Assembly (NCBI GenBank): GCA_015662325.1
Contig: DQUJ01000143.1
Location: forward strand, 1 to 7,459
Source of the DNA: Leucothrix mucor
GTDB lineage: Bacteria > Pseudomonadota > Gammaproteobacteria > Thiotrichales > Thiotrichaceae
Direction: 5' to 3'
DNA: 7,459 nucleotides
Of the stretch, positions 1 through 6,968 are shown one piece after another (the first letter of the stretch is position 1; each line of letters opens with the position of its first letter). Made by a program: the position numbers and the translations under genes. Under the pieces are notes generated by a model. It was not told the origin of the DNA. It ran no database searches and was given only the letters and a program-made list of their open reading frames with translations.

Positions 1-61
1 TAAAGAATTAATCAATAATGTGTAGTGTGAGGACGCATTAGTCATTTTATCGTTTTATTTT

Positions 62-93
62 AATTAATATAAGCTCATATTAATTGCAATTAA
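62..93. repeat. Two overlapping perfect AT-rich palindromes
   Basis: The first is a 9-base inverted repeat, AATTAATAT at 62-70 and ATATTAATT at 77-85, around the 6-base spacer AAGCTC. The second is an unbroken 14-base palindrome, TTAATTGCAATTAA, at 80-93, which shares its left part with the right arm of the first. Such sites can be operators for dimeric regulators. In DNA this AT-rich, chance palindromes are also common, and no adjacent gene start ties them to a function. Confidence 0.5.
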
Positions 94-195
94 ACGAATT
101 TAACAGCATAAACCTAATCAACTGAATGGTTCTACTGATAAGGAAGACGATCGTATTCATTCTTAGTATAAGTGGTATTAGTATATAACTGACAT

Positions 196-220
196 AAAAA
201 ACCCACGATAAGTCGTGGGT
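196..220 (-). terminator. Rho-independent terminator of the DUF4124 gene
   Basis: Read on the minus strand, a perfect 8-base stem (ACCCACGA / TCGTGGGT, 201-208 and 213-220) with a 4-base loop is followed at once by a run of six T. It lies about 30 bases beyond the stop codon of the minus-strand gene ending at 251. The T run is on the minus-strand side only, so the terminator acts on leftward transcription. Confidence 0.9.
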
Positions 221-250
221 AAGTTCTAAAATATTAGTTGGAGCTTTGTA

Positions 251-727
251 TTAAATGCCTTTACACTCTTCTGTAATATTAGATTTAATGCTTTTAATTT
301 TTGATTTTCTTTGGGAGGCCGTTAAATTCGTCTTTTTACCAAACTGTTCCCATGTAACATTTTGATTGTTCTTTAGTAATTTGAGACTTTTTCTTTGCTC
401 ATTACAGTAATCAATCAATTGCTTAGTTGGTTTATTTGCCTCTTTTTTATCAGACGCATCATCATCATTTGTCTTTTCTGATTTCTCATCCGTTGATTTG
501 CTTTCAACTGATTTTGAAGCAGGCTTATATTTGCCCGCAGAATTTTTTATTTTGTCTTCAATATTTTCTGCTTTAATTTTCTTATGCGTAGGAGGAGGAG
601 TAGCAGTATAATGTACTTGACCAGATGCATCTTTCCATTTGTATATTTCAGCATGACTACTCATACTGAATGTCATACTAAAAGAAACGGCTAAAAAACT
701 TGTTAGTGTTATTGTTTTTTTGTTCAT
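251..727 (-). CDS. Exported DUF4124 domain protein
   Basis: A 158-residue protein of unknown function, predicted to be exported. It opens with MNKK, a hydrophobic stretch at about residues 6-20, and a likely signal peptidase I site after SHA (residue 26). The mature end begins with the DUF4124 signature EIYKWKDASGQVHY at 27-40, followed by TPPP. Residues about 67-103 are low-complexity and rich in Lys, Ser, Glu and Asp, so probably disordered. The C-terminal part (about 104-158) has Cys108 and Cys155 at its two ends with basic, helix-prone sequence between; an envelope disulphide is possible, but that is inference. The frame is open back to an ATG at 832. I chose 727 because it gives a proper signal peptide, has a good ribosome binding site, and lies downstream of a strong promoter match at 776-804 that the longer frame would run through. 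It follows parE on the same strand with a gap of 211 bases, so it is probably transcribed separately. The family is clear, the role is not. Confidence 0.88.
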   Translation of the reverse strand: MNKKTITLTSFLAVSFSMTFSMSSHAEIYKWKDASGQVHYTATPPPTHKKIKAENIEDKIKNSAGKYKPASKSVESKSTDEKSEKTNDDDASDKKEANKPTKQLIDYCNEQRKSLKLLKNNQNVTWEQFGKKTNLTASQRKSKIKSIKSNITEECKGI

Positions 728-733
728 TTTTAT

Positions 734-740
734 ACCTTTA
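734..740 (-). promoter_or_regulatory. Ribosome binding site fixing the DUF4124 start at 727
   Basis: On the minus strand TAAAGGT lies 7 bases before the ATG at 727-725, from the end of the AAAGG core. The upstream in-frame ATG at 832 has no comparable purine run, so this site supports the shorter, signal-peptide-bearing protein. Confidence 0.7.
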
Positions 741-775
741 TTGATACCTGCATCCATATGCATCAATTTATCAGA

Positions 776-804
776 TTTATAATTATAAGAATTTTGATTG
801 TCTA
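776..804 (-). promoter_or_regulatory. Sigma-70 type promoter of the DUF4124 gene
   Basis: On the minus strand a -35 box TAGACA (799-804, 5 of 6 bases of consensus) and a -10 box TATAAA (776-781, 5 of 6) are separated by exactly 17 bases. The predicted start point near 769 leaves a 5' leader of about 40 bases before the ATG at 727. Another TATAAT lies inside the spacer but would have a spacing of only 11. The call rests on sequence match alone. Confidence 0.6.
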
Positions 805-938
805 ATGTAGGGGTGATTTTATCATGTATCAACTAAAAATAGTAACTTGCGGCAATGCTTTAATCGTATTTGCACTACCATTAGTCTTAAATATAAAGTA
901 TTCCCCAAAATAAATGCGATTTGAAGCCATTCACACGA

Positions 939-2873
939 CTATATAATGGCAAGATTACCTTTGTCTTCCAGCCATTGTTTACGATCCGATGCGCGTTTTT
1001 TAGCCAGCAACATATCCATTACTTTATTAGTTTGTTCGAGATCATCCATTGAGAGTTGGATTAAGCGGCGCGTATCAGGGTTCATGGTTGTTTCTCGCAA
1101 CTGAAGCGGATTCATCTCACCTAAGCCTTTAAAGCGGGTAACCGATATTTTACCTTTGAGTTTTTCTGCTTTAATGCGATCTAGAATTGCATCACGTTCA
1201 ACTTCATCTAAGGCGTATTCGACCTTTTTGCCAATATCTACACGATATAACGGTGGCATCGCAATATAAATATGCCCCGCTGTTACCAACGGCGCAAAAT
1301 GTTTTACAAAGAGCGCACAGATCAACGTAGCGATGTGCGCGCCATCTGAGTCTGCATCGGCGAGTATGCAAACTTTACCGTAACGAAGTTCGTCAAGGTT
1401 GAGGGAATCTGGTTCTACTCCAATGGCAACGGATATATCGTGGATTTCATTAGAGGCTAACACCTGTGATGAATCTACTTCCCATGTGTTTAAAATTTTG
1501 CCTCGCAGCGGCATAATCGCCTGAAACTCACGACTACGTGCTTGTTTAGCAGAACCTCCAGCAGAATCACCTTCTACCAAAAATAGTTCTGTTTGATTTA
1601 AATCTTGGGAGCTACAATCGGCTAATTTACCGGGTAGTGCAGGGCCTGTTGCAATCTTTTTACGAATGACTTTCTTACTGGCACGACTGCGTTTTTGCGC
1701 ATTGTTAATAATATGTTCTGCAATTAAATCACCCCTATCAGGGTGTTTATTTAGATACAAACTAAATGCATCTTTTATCACACCAGAAATAAAACTCGCG
1801 GCGGCGCGGGATGATAAACGTTCTTTGGTTTGCCCTGCAAATTGCGGATCCTGCATTTTGTATGACAAGATAAAACTAAGGCGATCCCAAATGTCGTCTG
1901 GCGAGAGTTTTAGACCACGCGGCATCAGGTTTCTAAATTCTGCAAAATCACGTAAAGCATCGGTTAGTCCTGTGCGAAGCCCATTGGTATGTGTGCCGCC
2001 TTGTACCGTAGGTATCAGGTTCACATAGCTTTCTTGAACCAATTCGCCACCTTCTGGCAGCCAACATAATGCCCATTCTGCTGATTCATTTTCACTTGTG
2101 AATTTACCTTGAAAGGGCTCTTCTGGCAGATTTACAAACTCTTTAACCGAATCAATTAAGTAGTCACGAATGCCGTCTTCAAAATACCATTCAGTTGTTT
2201 CGTTCTTGTCGGAACTAAGGCCTTCTTCGGTAAAAATGATGTGTAAACCGGGGCAAAGCACCGCTTTTGCACGTAGATTATGTTTAAGCTTTTTTACCGA
2301 GAATTTAACCGAATCAAAATATTGTGCATTAGGCCAAAAGTGCAGGGTAGTACCGGTGTTTTTCTTACCCACTTTACCAATGACTTCGAGTTCGGTTTCT
2401 TTATGTCCGTTTTCGAAGACCATTTCATATTCTTTGCCGTCACGTTTAATACGCACATTAAGAATAAGTGACAAGGCATTCACAACAGAAATACCCACAC
2501 CGTGCAAGCCGCCCGAGAACTGATAGTTTTTATCCGAGAATTTACCGCCCGCATGTAAGGTCGCAAGAATCACTTCAACACCCGATACCTTCATTTCTGG
2601 ATGAATATCAATAGGCATACCACGCCCGTTATCCGTGACAGAAAGCGAGCCATCAGCATATAAAGTGACAGTGATTTTATCCGCAAAACCTGCTAATGCT
2701 TCATCCACGCTGTTATCAATCACCTCTTGCGCTAGATGATTGGGTCGAGTTGTGTCGGTATACATACCAGGGCGTTTACGAACAGGGTCAAGACCGCTGA
2801 GGACCTCTATGGAGTCTGCGTTGTATTCATTGTTGTTATTTTTAACGCCTTTTTTGCTATTAGAATCAGACAT
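939..2873 (-). CDS. parE: DNA topoisomerase IV subunit B
   Basis: The ATPase subunit of topoisomerase IV. With ParC it forms the heterotetramer that unlinks daughter chromosomes and relaxes supercoils in the cytoplasm. At 644 residues it is near the 630 of E. coli ParE, and the match is close throughout. The GHKL ATPase domain covers about 20-240: catalytic Glu50 and Asn54 in the HLAQEVIDNSVDEA stretch, Asp81 in DNGRGMP, and the lid loop GGLHGVG at 121-127. The transducer domain follows, with QTK at 348-350, whose Lys350 should contact the ATP gamma-phosphate. The Toprim domain has EGDSAGG at 434-440 and DADSDG at 506-511, the Mg-binding acidic residues. The C-terminal part contains RFKGLGEMNP at 580-589. 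It lacks the extra domain found in many gammaproteobacterial GyrB proteins, and the TDTTRPNHL and LHFWPN stretches are ParE-like, so this is ParE rather than GyrB. The N-terminus is about 12 residues longer than in E. coli, with four Asn in a row; no other start codon fits. parC is not in the window. No strong ribosome binding site or terminator is visible. Confidence 0.97.
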   Translation of the reverse strand: MSDSNSKKGVKNNNNEYNADSIEVLSGLDPVRKRPGMYTDTTRPNHLAQEVIDNSVDEALAGFADKITVTLYADGSLSVTDNGRGMPIDIHPEMKVSGVEVILATLHAGGKFSDKNYQFSGGLHGVGISVVNALSLILNVRIKRDGKEYEMVFENGHKETELEVIGKVGKKNTGTTLHFWPNAQYFDSVKFSVKKLKHNLRAKAVLCPGLHIIFTEEGLSSDKNETTEWYFEDGIRDYLIDSVKEFVNLPEEPFQGKFTSENESAEWALCWLPEGGELVQESYVNLIPTVQGGTHTNGLRTGLTDALRDFAEFRNLMPRGLKLSPDDIWDRLSFILSYKMQDPQFAGQTKERLSSRAAASFISGVIKDAFSLYLNKHPDRGDLIAEHIINNAQKRSRASKKVIRKKIATGPALPGKLADCSSQDLNQTELFLVEGDSAGGSAKQARSREFQAIMPLRGKILNTWEVDSSQVLASNEIHDISVAIGVEPDSLNLDELRYGKVCILADADSDGAHIATLICALFVKHFAPLVTAGHIYIAMPPLYRVDIGKKVEYALDEVERDAILDRIKAEKLKGKISVTRFKGLGEMNPLQLRETTMNPDTRRLIQLSMDDLEQTNKVMDMLLAKKRASDRKQWLEDKGNLAII

Positions 2874-3156
2874 TTGTTAGCCAATTATTTGTCATGAGAT
2901 AAAAGACCTAAGGTAGCTTGAAAAGGGGTTGAGGTAAAGCTAAATAATAGTAAGAGATACAACAAACAACACCTATTTGTGTCGGATATTCCGTTTTGCA
3001 GATAATTCGTATATTAAAAAAGCTTAGTTCTCACTGATTTTGTTTCTCGCCTCGGTATCCCAAAATTAGGCGGTGTCATAAACAAGCGCAACGCATGGCA
3101 TAGGAAAAGTCGATAAATTAGTGAGCTGTTAAGTTGTTGAGTTATAGCATCTTAGT
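2874..3156. other. Divergent intergenic region between parE and arfB
   Basis: About 280 bases that must carry the leftward promoter of parE and the rightward promoter of arfB. I find no reading frame with a start and Shine-Dalgarno sequence longer than about a dozen codons. The best -10-like sequences are TATTAT on the minus strand at 2944-2949 and TATATT on the plus strand at 3010-3015, but neither has a convincing -35 box at a proper distance. A short odd palindrome ACCTAAGGT lies at 2906-2914 in the parE leader. I call no promoter here. Confidence 0.5.
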
Positions 3157-3164
3157 AAGAAGGG
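3157..3164 (+). promoter_or_regulatory. Strong Shine-Dalgarno sequence serving the start-stop ORF upstream of arfB
   Basis: AAGAAGGG ends 6 bases before the ATG at 3171-3173, an ideal spacing. It ends 24 bases before the conserved arfB start at 3189, too far to serve it directly. It is the only good ribosome binding sequence in the arfB leader. Confidence 0.65.
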
Positions 3165-3170
3165 ACAAAC

Positions 3171-3179
3171 ATGAGTTAA
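3171..3179 (+). promoter_or_regulatory. Two-codon leader ORF (Met-Ser-stop) before arfB
   Basis: ATG AGT TAA sits at optimal distance from a strong Shine-Dalgarno sequence and in the same frame as arfB. Its stop codon is 6 bases before the GTG at 3186 and 9 bases before the ATG at 3189. As written, ribosomes should start at 3171, stop almost at once, and make ArfB only by reinitiating nearby or by an independent weak start. It may be a translational control element. It may also be a former arfB start disabled by an early stop codon. Only the arrangement is directly seen. Confidence 0.45.
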
Positions 3180-3188
3180 ACTAGTGTG

Positions 3189-3605
3189 ATGTTAGTCATC
3201 TCTAATAATGTTTCCATCCCAGATAATGAAATTGAGTTATCAGCGATTCGCGCGCAAGGATCGGGTGGGCAAAATGTCAATAAAGTATCTTCTGCGATTC
3301 ATTTACGTTTTGATATTAAAGCCTCATCTTTGCCAGAATTTTATAAAGAACGTTTGTTAAATCTAAAAGATAAGCGCATCACAAAAGAGGGTATTCTTGT
3401 GATTAAAGCGCAGAAGTTTCGCACCCAAGAAAAGAATAGGGCGGATGCACTGGCGCGTTTACAAGCATTAATTAAAACCGTTTCGACGGTGCAAAAAACA
3501 CGGCGACCCACCAAGCCATCACGCAATGCCAAAAAGAAACGCATGGATAAAAAAAACCAGCGCAGTCACACTAAATCTTTACGTGGTCGGGTCGATAAAG
3601 ATTAA
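3189..3605 (+). CDS. arfB: Alternative ribosome-rescue factor ArfB (peptidyl-tRNA hydrolase, YaeJ family)
   Basis: A 138-residue rescue factor that enters ribosomes stalled at the 3' end of an mRNA without a stop codon and hydrolyses the peptidyl-tRNA. The catalytic domain, related to class I release factors, covers about residues 1-98. Its GGQ motif is at 26-28 within IRAQGSGGQNVNK, the same position as in E. coli YaeJ, and is followed by HLRFDI and a conserved SSLPEFYKERLL stretch. From about residue 100 the protein is a Lys/Arg-rich tail, TRRPTKPSR through LRGR, which in the family lies in the empty mRNA channel. The length matches the usual 140. I chose the ATG at 3189 because MLVIS aligns with MIVIS of YaeJ; a GTG at 3186 would add one residue. 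This start has no Shine-Dalgarno sequence of its own: the good one serves a two-codon ORF just upstream. The stop codon overlaps that of the convergent gene. Confidence 0.95.
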   Translation: MLVISNNVSIPDNEIELSAIRAQGSGGQNVNKVSSAIHLRFDIKASSLPEFYKERLLNLKDKRITKEGILVIKAQKFRTQEKNRADALARLQALIKTVSTVQKTRRPTKPSRNAKKKRMDKKNQRSHTKSLRGRVDKD

Positions 3606-4102
3606 TCTGCCATTTCCAATTCTTCTGCAATCGCTGCAACACCCGCTTTAGCACAGGCTTCATCTGTTTTACCAGAAGGTGCGCCACTTACACCTACCGC
3701 ACCATAAATTGTACCTGCTACGTTTATAACTACACCTCCAGCGCTCATTAGCACGCCATCAAACTGTCCAACGGCTGTCGTTTGGCGCGCCTCCATAATG
3801 GATGTGTCGGCACTGAAATTAGCCGCGGTATATGCTTTTGCTTTACTGATGCCGATAGATACGGGCGGCGCTAAAGAATCACGAATAACGGCCTGAACCG
3901 TTCCATTTTTATCAACAACAGTTGCTGTTGCTTGGTAGCCTTGTTTTCTACATTCGAGCATTGCCGCTTTTGCCACCGTGATTGCAGATTCGGCAGATAA
4001 GCGCTTGATAGAGACAGTGGGCGCTAGATCTTCTGCGAACAAAGGTATTGAAAAAATAGTTAATAAACCAGTGATAAGCGTTTTGGTGATCAGTGTCTTC
4101 AT
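3602..4102 (-). CDS. Exported GlcG/HbpS-like heme-binding family protein
   Basis: A 166-residue protein of the GlcG/HbpS family. Members include the heme-binding HbpS of Streptomyces and GlcG of glycolate operons; the biochemical role of most is unknown. Residues 1-23 form a signal peptide (MKTLITK, a hydrophobic core, cleavage after LFA), so the mature protein should be periplasmic. The domain covers about 32-162: an N-terminal helix with A(x)TVAKAAMLECRKQGY, a strand pair around TVVDKNGTVQAVIRD (61-75), and the family signature GAVGVSGAPSGKTDEACAKAG at about 134-154 (Gly, Val, Gly, Ser, Gly and the DE-x-C pair). There are two cysteines, 51 and 150. GAGGA-like sequence GAGGA at 4110-4114 lies 7 bases before the ATG, which supports this start. 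No glycolate or heme-uptake genes are adjacent, so substrate and heme binding cannot be inferred from context. It converges on arfB and diverges from pepN. Confidence 0.87.
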   Translation of the reverse strand: MKTLITKTLITGLLTIFSIPLFAEDLAPTVSIKRLSAESAITVAKAAMLECRKQGYQATATVVDKNGTVQAVIRDSLAPPVSIGISKAKAYTAANFSADTSIMEARQTTAVGQFDGVLMSAGGVVINVAGTIYGAVGVSGAPSGKTDEACAKAGVAAIAEELEMAD

Positions 4103-4206
4103 TATTTTATCCTCAATTATTTTTTAGTTTAGATTCGTAGAAAGCTCTCTAGTAGAATACGCTATTATTGCCATGATATTTATTAGTTATTTGAGATTTA
4201 CGTTTT
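4103..4206. other. Divergent promoter region between the HbpS-like gene and pepN
   Basis: These 104 bases must drive both flanking genes unless longer transcripts enter. On the plus strand TAGAAT (4153-4158) and TATTAT (4163-4168) resemble -10 boxes and TTGCCA (4168-4173) resembles a -35 box, but no pair has acceptable spacing. For pepN only a weak GAG at 4193-4195, 11 bases before the ATG, could serve as a Shine-Dalgarno sequence. Confidence 0.4.
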
Positions 4207-6834
4207 ATGAAACACGCCCAAGCCAAAACCATCCACCTTAAAGATTATCAACAACCTGCCTTCTGGGTTGATACAGTTGATCTAGCGTTTGATCTGGAAG
4301 ATGATCATGCCCTTGTTACTGCAACGGTTTTGTATCAGCGCAATAACGACTCTACGTTAGACACACTAGAGCTACTGGGTGAAGAGTTGGAATTACAAAG
4401 TATTTCAATCAATGGCTACGCGCTTTCAACAAATGATTACACGCTGGATGATGAAGGCTTGGCGCTAACGGATCTTGCCGATGAATTTACGCTTGAAATA
4501 GTCACTAAAATCTATCCACAAAAAAATACCTCGCTGGAAGGTTTGTATCAATCCAGTGGTAATTTTTGTACCCAGTGTGAAGCGCAAGGCTTTCGTAAGA
4601 TTACCTACTTTTTAGATCGCCCTGATGTGATGGGCGTATTTACGACGACGATTCGTGCCGATAAAAAGAGCATTCCTGTGATGCTGTCTAATGGTAATTT
4701 AATTGATTCGGGCGACTTATCGGGTGAAGGGCAAAAAGGCAAACACTTTGCTAAATGGCAAGACCCGCATAAAAAACCCGCTTATTTGTTTGCGTTAGTC
4801 GCAGGTGATTTAGAGCACGTTAGCGATACATTCACAACAATGTCTGGGCGTGAGGTGACTTTAGAAATATACACTGAGGCACATAATATCGACAAGTGTG
4901 ATCACGCCATGCAATCGCTTAAACGTGCGATGAAATGGGATGAAGAACGCTTCGGCTTAGAATACGATCTGGATATTTTTATGATCGTCGCGGTTGATGA
5001 TTTTAATATGGGCGCGATGGAAAATAAGGGCTTGAATGTATTTAATTCTAAGCTGGTATTTGCCAGCCCCGAAACGGCAACTGATATTGATTACATCAAT
5101 ATAGAAGCCGTAATAGGGCATGAATACTTCCATAACTGGACGGGCAATCGCGTTACCTGTCGTGATTGGTTTCAGCTGAGTTTAAAAGAAGGTTTAACCG
5201 TGTTTCGTGATCAGGAATTTACGGCTGATCTAAACAGCCGACCTGTTAAACGTATTGATGATGTACGTAGTTTACGCTCGTATCAATTTACAGAAGATGC
5301 CAGCCCAATGGCGCACCCGATTCGTCCGCAATCGTTTATGGAAATTAACAATTTCTACACCATGACAATCTATGAAAAAGGCGCAGAAGTCGTACGTTTA
5401 TACAATACGTTACTAGGACAAGATGGCTTCCGCAAAGGCATTGATTTGTACTTTGAACGCCACGATGGTCAAGCGGTGACCACCGAAGACTTTTTAAGCG
5501 CAATGGCAGATGCAAACGGTGCTGATTTAAGCCAAATGCAGGTTTGGTACAATCAAGCAGGAACGCCCGTGGTAGATGTCACGATGGATTATGATGCCGA
5601 TGCTAAAAGCTGCACGTTGCATTTTTCACAAAGTTGCCCAACCACACCAGAAGCGGATACCGATAAAAAACAGCCTTATCTAATCCCGATTAAATTAGGC
5701 TTAATAGATGAGAATGGCAAAGAATTATTAACCAAAACGATTGAGTTCACCCTGGCAGAACAAAGCTTCACCTTTGAAGGTGTTGCTAGTGAAACAAAGC
5801 CGCTACCATCATTGTTAAGAGATTTCTCTGCACCCGTTAAGCTCAATTACGCTTACAGCGTGGATGATAATATCTTCCTAATGCAACACGATAGCGATGA
5901 TTTTAATCGCTGGGAAGCGAGCCAACGTTTGGCCAAATCACTCTTGCTAGAAATGTTAGATGCACGTGAGAAGGGGCAAGCGTTAGGCGTAGAACCCAAG
6001 GTAATAAATGCTTACCAACAGGTCTTGGAAGATGATCAACTCGACCCTGCATTACGTACCGAAGCGTTAGCATTACCATCTGAAACTGACCTTGTAGAAA
6101 TGGTTGAAAATGCAGACCCAGAAGCAATACACGAAGTCCGTAAATTTTTACTCAATAGCATTGCCAATGGCTTGCGTTTGTCGTTCGAATCAACCTACGA
6201 AAATTTATATGCAGAAGGGCAAGGCGAATATTCAATCGACCCCGAAAGCATCGGCAAACGCCGCTTGAAAAACCTCTGCTTAAACTATTTAAGCCAAATA
6301 AATGACCCTTCGATACACGAACAAATCTACCAGCAGTTTACACAATCAAAAAACATGACCGATACGCTGGCGGGATTGGGCATATTATCCAATATCGACT
6401 GCCCACAACGCCAACAAGCCTTCGATGATTTTGAACAAAAATGGCAACACGATACCTTAGTAATGGACAAATGGTTTGTGATGCAAGCCATCTCCACCTT
6501 GCCAGACACGCTGGATAAGGTGAAAGCGTTAATGGAGCATAAATTATTCAGCATGAAAAACCCGAATAAGGTGCGTTCTTTATTGGGTGCTTTCTCGGGT
6601 AACTCGGTTAATTTCCATAAGGCCGATGGTTCGGGTTATGAATTTCATGCAGATAGGGTATTGGAATTGGATAAATTGAATCCACAGGTGGCTTCACGAA
6701 TGGTACGGGCTTTGATGAATTGGCGACATTATGAAGCAGGGCGTTCTGGTTTGATGCGGGCGCAGTTGGAGCGGATTAAGGGGGTTGATGGTTTATCTGG
6801 AGATGTTTTTGAGATTGTTAGTAAGGCACTCTGA
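4207..6834 (+). CDS. pepN: Aminopeptidase N (M1 family zinc metallopeptidase)
   Basis: A cytoplasmic zinc aminopeptidase that removes N-terminal residues from peptides late in protein turnover. Its 875 residues compare with 870 in E. coli PepN, and it is similar end to end. By alignment the N-terminal beta domain covers about 1-200, the thermolysin-like catalytic domain about 200-452, a small beta domain about 453-553, and the C-terminal helical domain the rest. The substrate-anchoring GAMEN motif is at 269-273, preceded by Met268, equivalent to the S1-gating Met260 of E. coli. The zinc site is HEYFH at 305-309 (ligands His305 and His309, catalytic Glu306) with the third ligand Glu328 in LKEGLTVFRDQEF. 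Tyr389 in TIYEKGAE matches the transition-state Tyr381. Glu125 in CTQCEAQGFR matches the N-terminal amine-binding Glu121. All catalytic residues are present. There is no signal peptide. The start at 4207 gives MKHAQAKTIHLKDY, collinear with family members, although its ribosome binding site is weak. It appears to be transcribed alone; no hairpin terminator is visible after it. Confidence 0.97.
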   Translation: MKHAQAKTIHLKDYQQPAFWVDTVDLAFDLEDDHALVTATVLYQRNNDSTLDTLELLGEELELQSISINGYALSTNDYTLDDEGLALTDLADEFTLEIVTKIYPQKNTSLEGLYQSSGNFCTQCEAQGFRKITYFLDRPDVMGVFTTTIRADKKSIPVMLSNGNLIDSGDLSGEGQKGKHFAKWQDPHKKPAYLFALVAGDLEHVSDTFTTMSGREVTLEIYTEAHNIDKCDHAMQSLKRAMKWDEERFGLEYDLDIFMIVAVDDFNMGAMENKGLNVFNSKLVFASPETATDIDYINIEAVIGHEYFHNWTGNRVTCRDWFQLSLKEGLTVFRDQEFTADLNSRPVKRIDDVRSLRSYQFTEDASPMAHPIRPQSFMEINNFYTMTIYEKGAEVVRLYNTLLGQDGFRKGIDLYFERHDGQAVTTEDFLSAMADANGADLSQMQVWYNQAGTPVVDVTMDYDADAKSCTLHFSQSCPTTPEADTDKKQPYLIPIKLGLIDENGKELLTKTIEFTLAEQSFTFEGVASETKPLPSLLRDFSAPVKLNYAYSVDDNIFLMQHDSDDFNRWEASQRLAKSLLLEMLDAREKGQALGVEPKVINAYQQVLEDDQLDPALRTEALALPSETDLVEMVENADPEAIHEVRKFLLNSIANGLRLSFESTYENLYAEGQGEYSIDPESIGKRRLKNLCLNYLSQINDPSIHEQIYQQFTQSKNMTDTLAGLGILSNIDCPQRQQAFDDFEQKWQHDTLVMDKWFVMQAISTLPDTLDKVKALMEHKLFSMKNPNKVRSLLGAFSGNSVNFHKADGSGYEFHADRVLELDKLNPQVASRMVRALMNWRHYEAGRSGLMRAQLERIKGVDGLSGDVFEIVSKAL

Positions 6835-6878
6835 TTTATACGTTAAAGGATTGTATCTAATTATTTAGAGAGAAAGTA

Positions 6879-6944
6879 ATGCGCTATAACTCAACTGAAA
6901 GATTAGGATCAGCCAACCTAGGCGTTGAATTTTTATCTATCTAA
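6879..6944 (+). CDS. Doubtful 21-residue ORF, possibly a gene remnant
   Basis: A short frame starting MRYNSTERLG, with purine-rich AGAGAGAAAG just before its ATG and ending in TAA. I do not recognise it with confidence. The opening RYNSTERLG recalls the N-terminus of DUF4365-type proteins as I remember them, so it could be the stub of a degraded accessory gene. It could equally be chance or a leader peptide in the gap between pepN and the ParB-like gene. Confidence 0.2.
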   Translation: MRYNSTERLGSANLGVEFLSI

Positions 6945-6968
6945 ACCCTTCATAATTACATAAACTAC

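Larger units (their letters stand above)
1..250. other. AT-rich intergenic region without a supported gene
   Basis: No reading frame here has a plausible start, ribosome binding site and length. All three plus frames close within the first 24 bases. The stretch is strongly AT-rich around 45-110 and holds two overlapping palindromes (62-93) and a terminator (196-220), listed separately. A minus-strand ATG at 43-45 stays open to the left edge for 15 codons but has no Shine-Dalgarno sequence, so I do not call it a gene. Confidence 0.6.

Noticed and set aside
16..40. Stem TAATGTG/CGCATTA near the left edge as a terminator
   Set aside because: It includes one G-T wobble, has an 11-base loop, and lacks a T run directly after the stem.
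1..45. Minus-strand ATG at 43-45 with an open frame to the left edge
   Set aside because: Only 15 codons are visible, with no Shine-Dalgarno sequence and no recognisable protein start, so a gene cannot be supported.
851..879. Possible parE terminator: 8-base stem with two G-T wobbles on the minus strand
   Set aside because: The loop is 13 bases, and the T run comes about a dozen bases after the stem instead of directly following it.
926..950. GCCATT/AATGGC inverted repeat across the parE stop codon
   Set aside because: A 6-base stem with a 13-base loop and no T run; probably chance, not a terminator.
2294..2479. 61-codon minus-strand frame overlapping parE in another frame
   Set aside because: It lies inside the parE coding region and has no recognisable product or ribosome binding site.
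1666..2523. Plus-strand open frames of 60-120 codons opposite parE
   Set aside because: They lie wholly inside parE, which has full-length similarity to ParE, and their translations are Cys/Ser/Phe-rich with no recognisable domain; they are antisense shadows.
2944..2972. Possible parE promoter with TATTAT as -10
   Set aside because: The hexamer at 17-base spacing is GTGTTG on the minus strand, a poor -35 match; the better TTGTTT is only 14 bases away.
3341..3544. 67-codon minus-strand frame opposite arfB
   Set aside because: It is a shadow of the conserved arfB frame; the translation matches nothing I recognise.
5903..6554. Two minus-strand frames of about 75 codons opposite pepN
   Set aside because: Both lie within the pepN C-terminal domain and show no independent coding features.
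6925..6956. Possible promoter of the ParB-like gene, TTGAAT and CATAAT
   Set aside because: The spacing is 20 bases, outside the usual 16-18 range.
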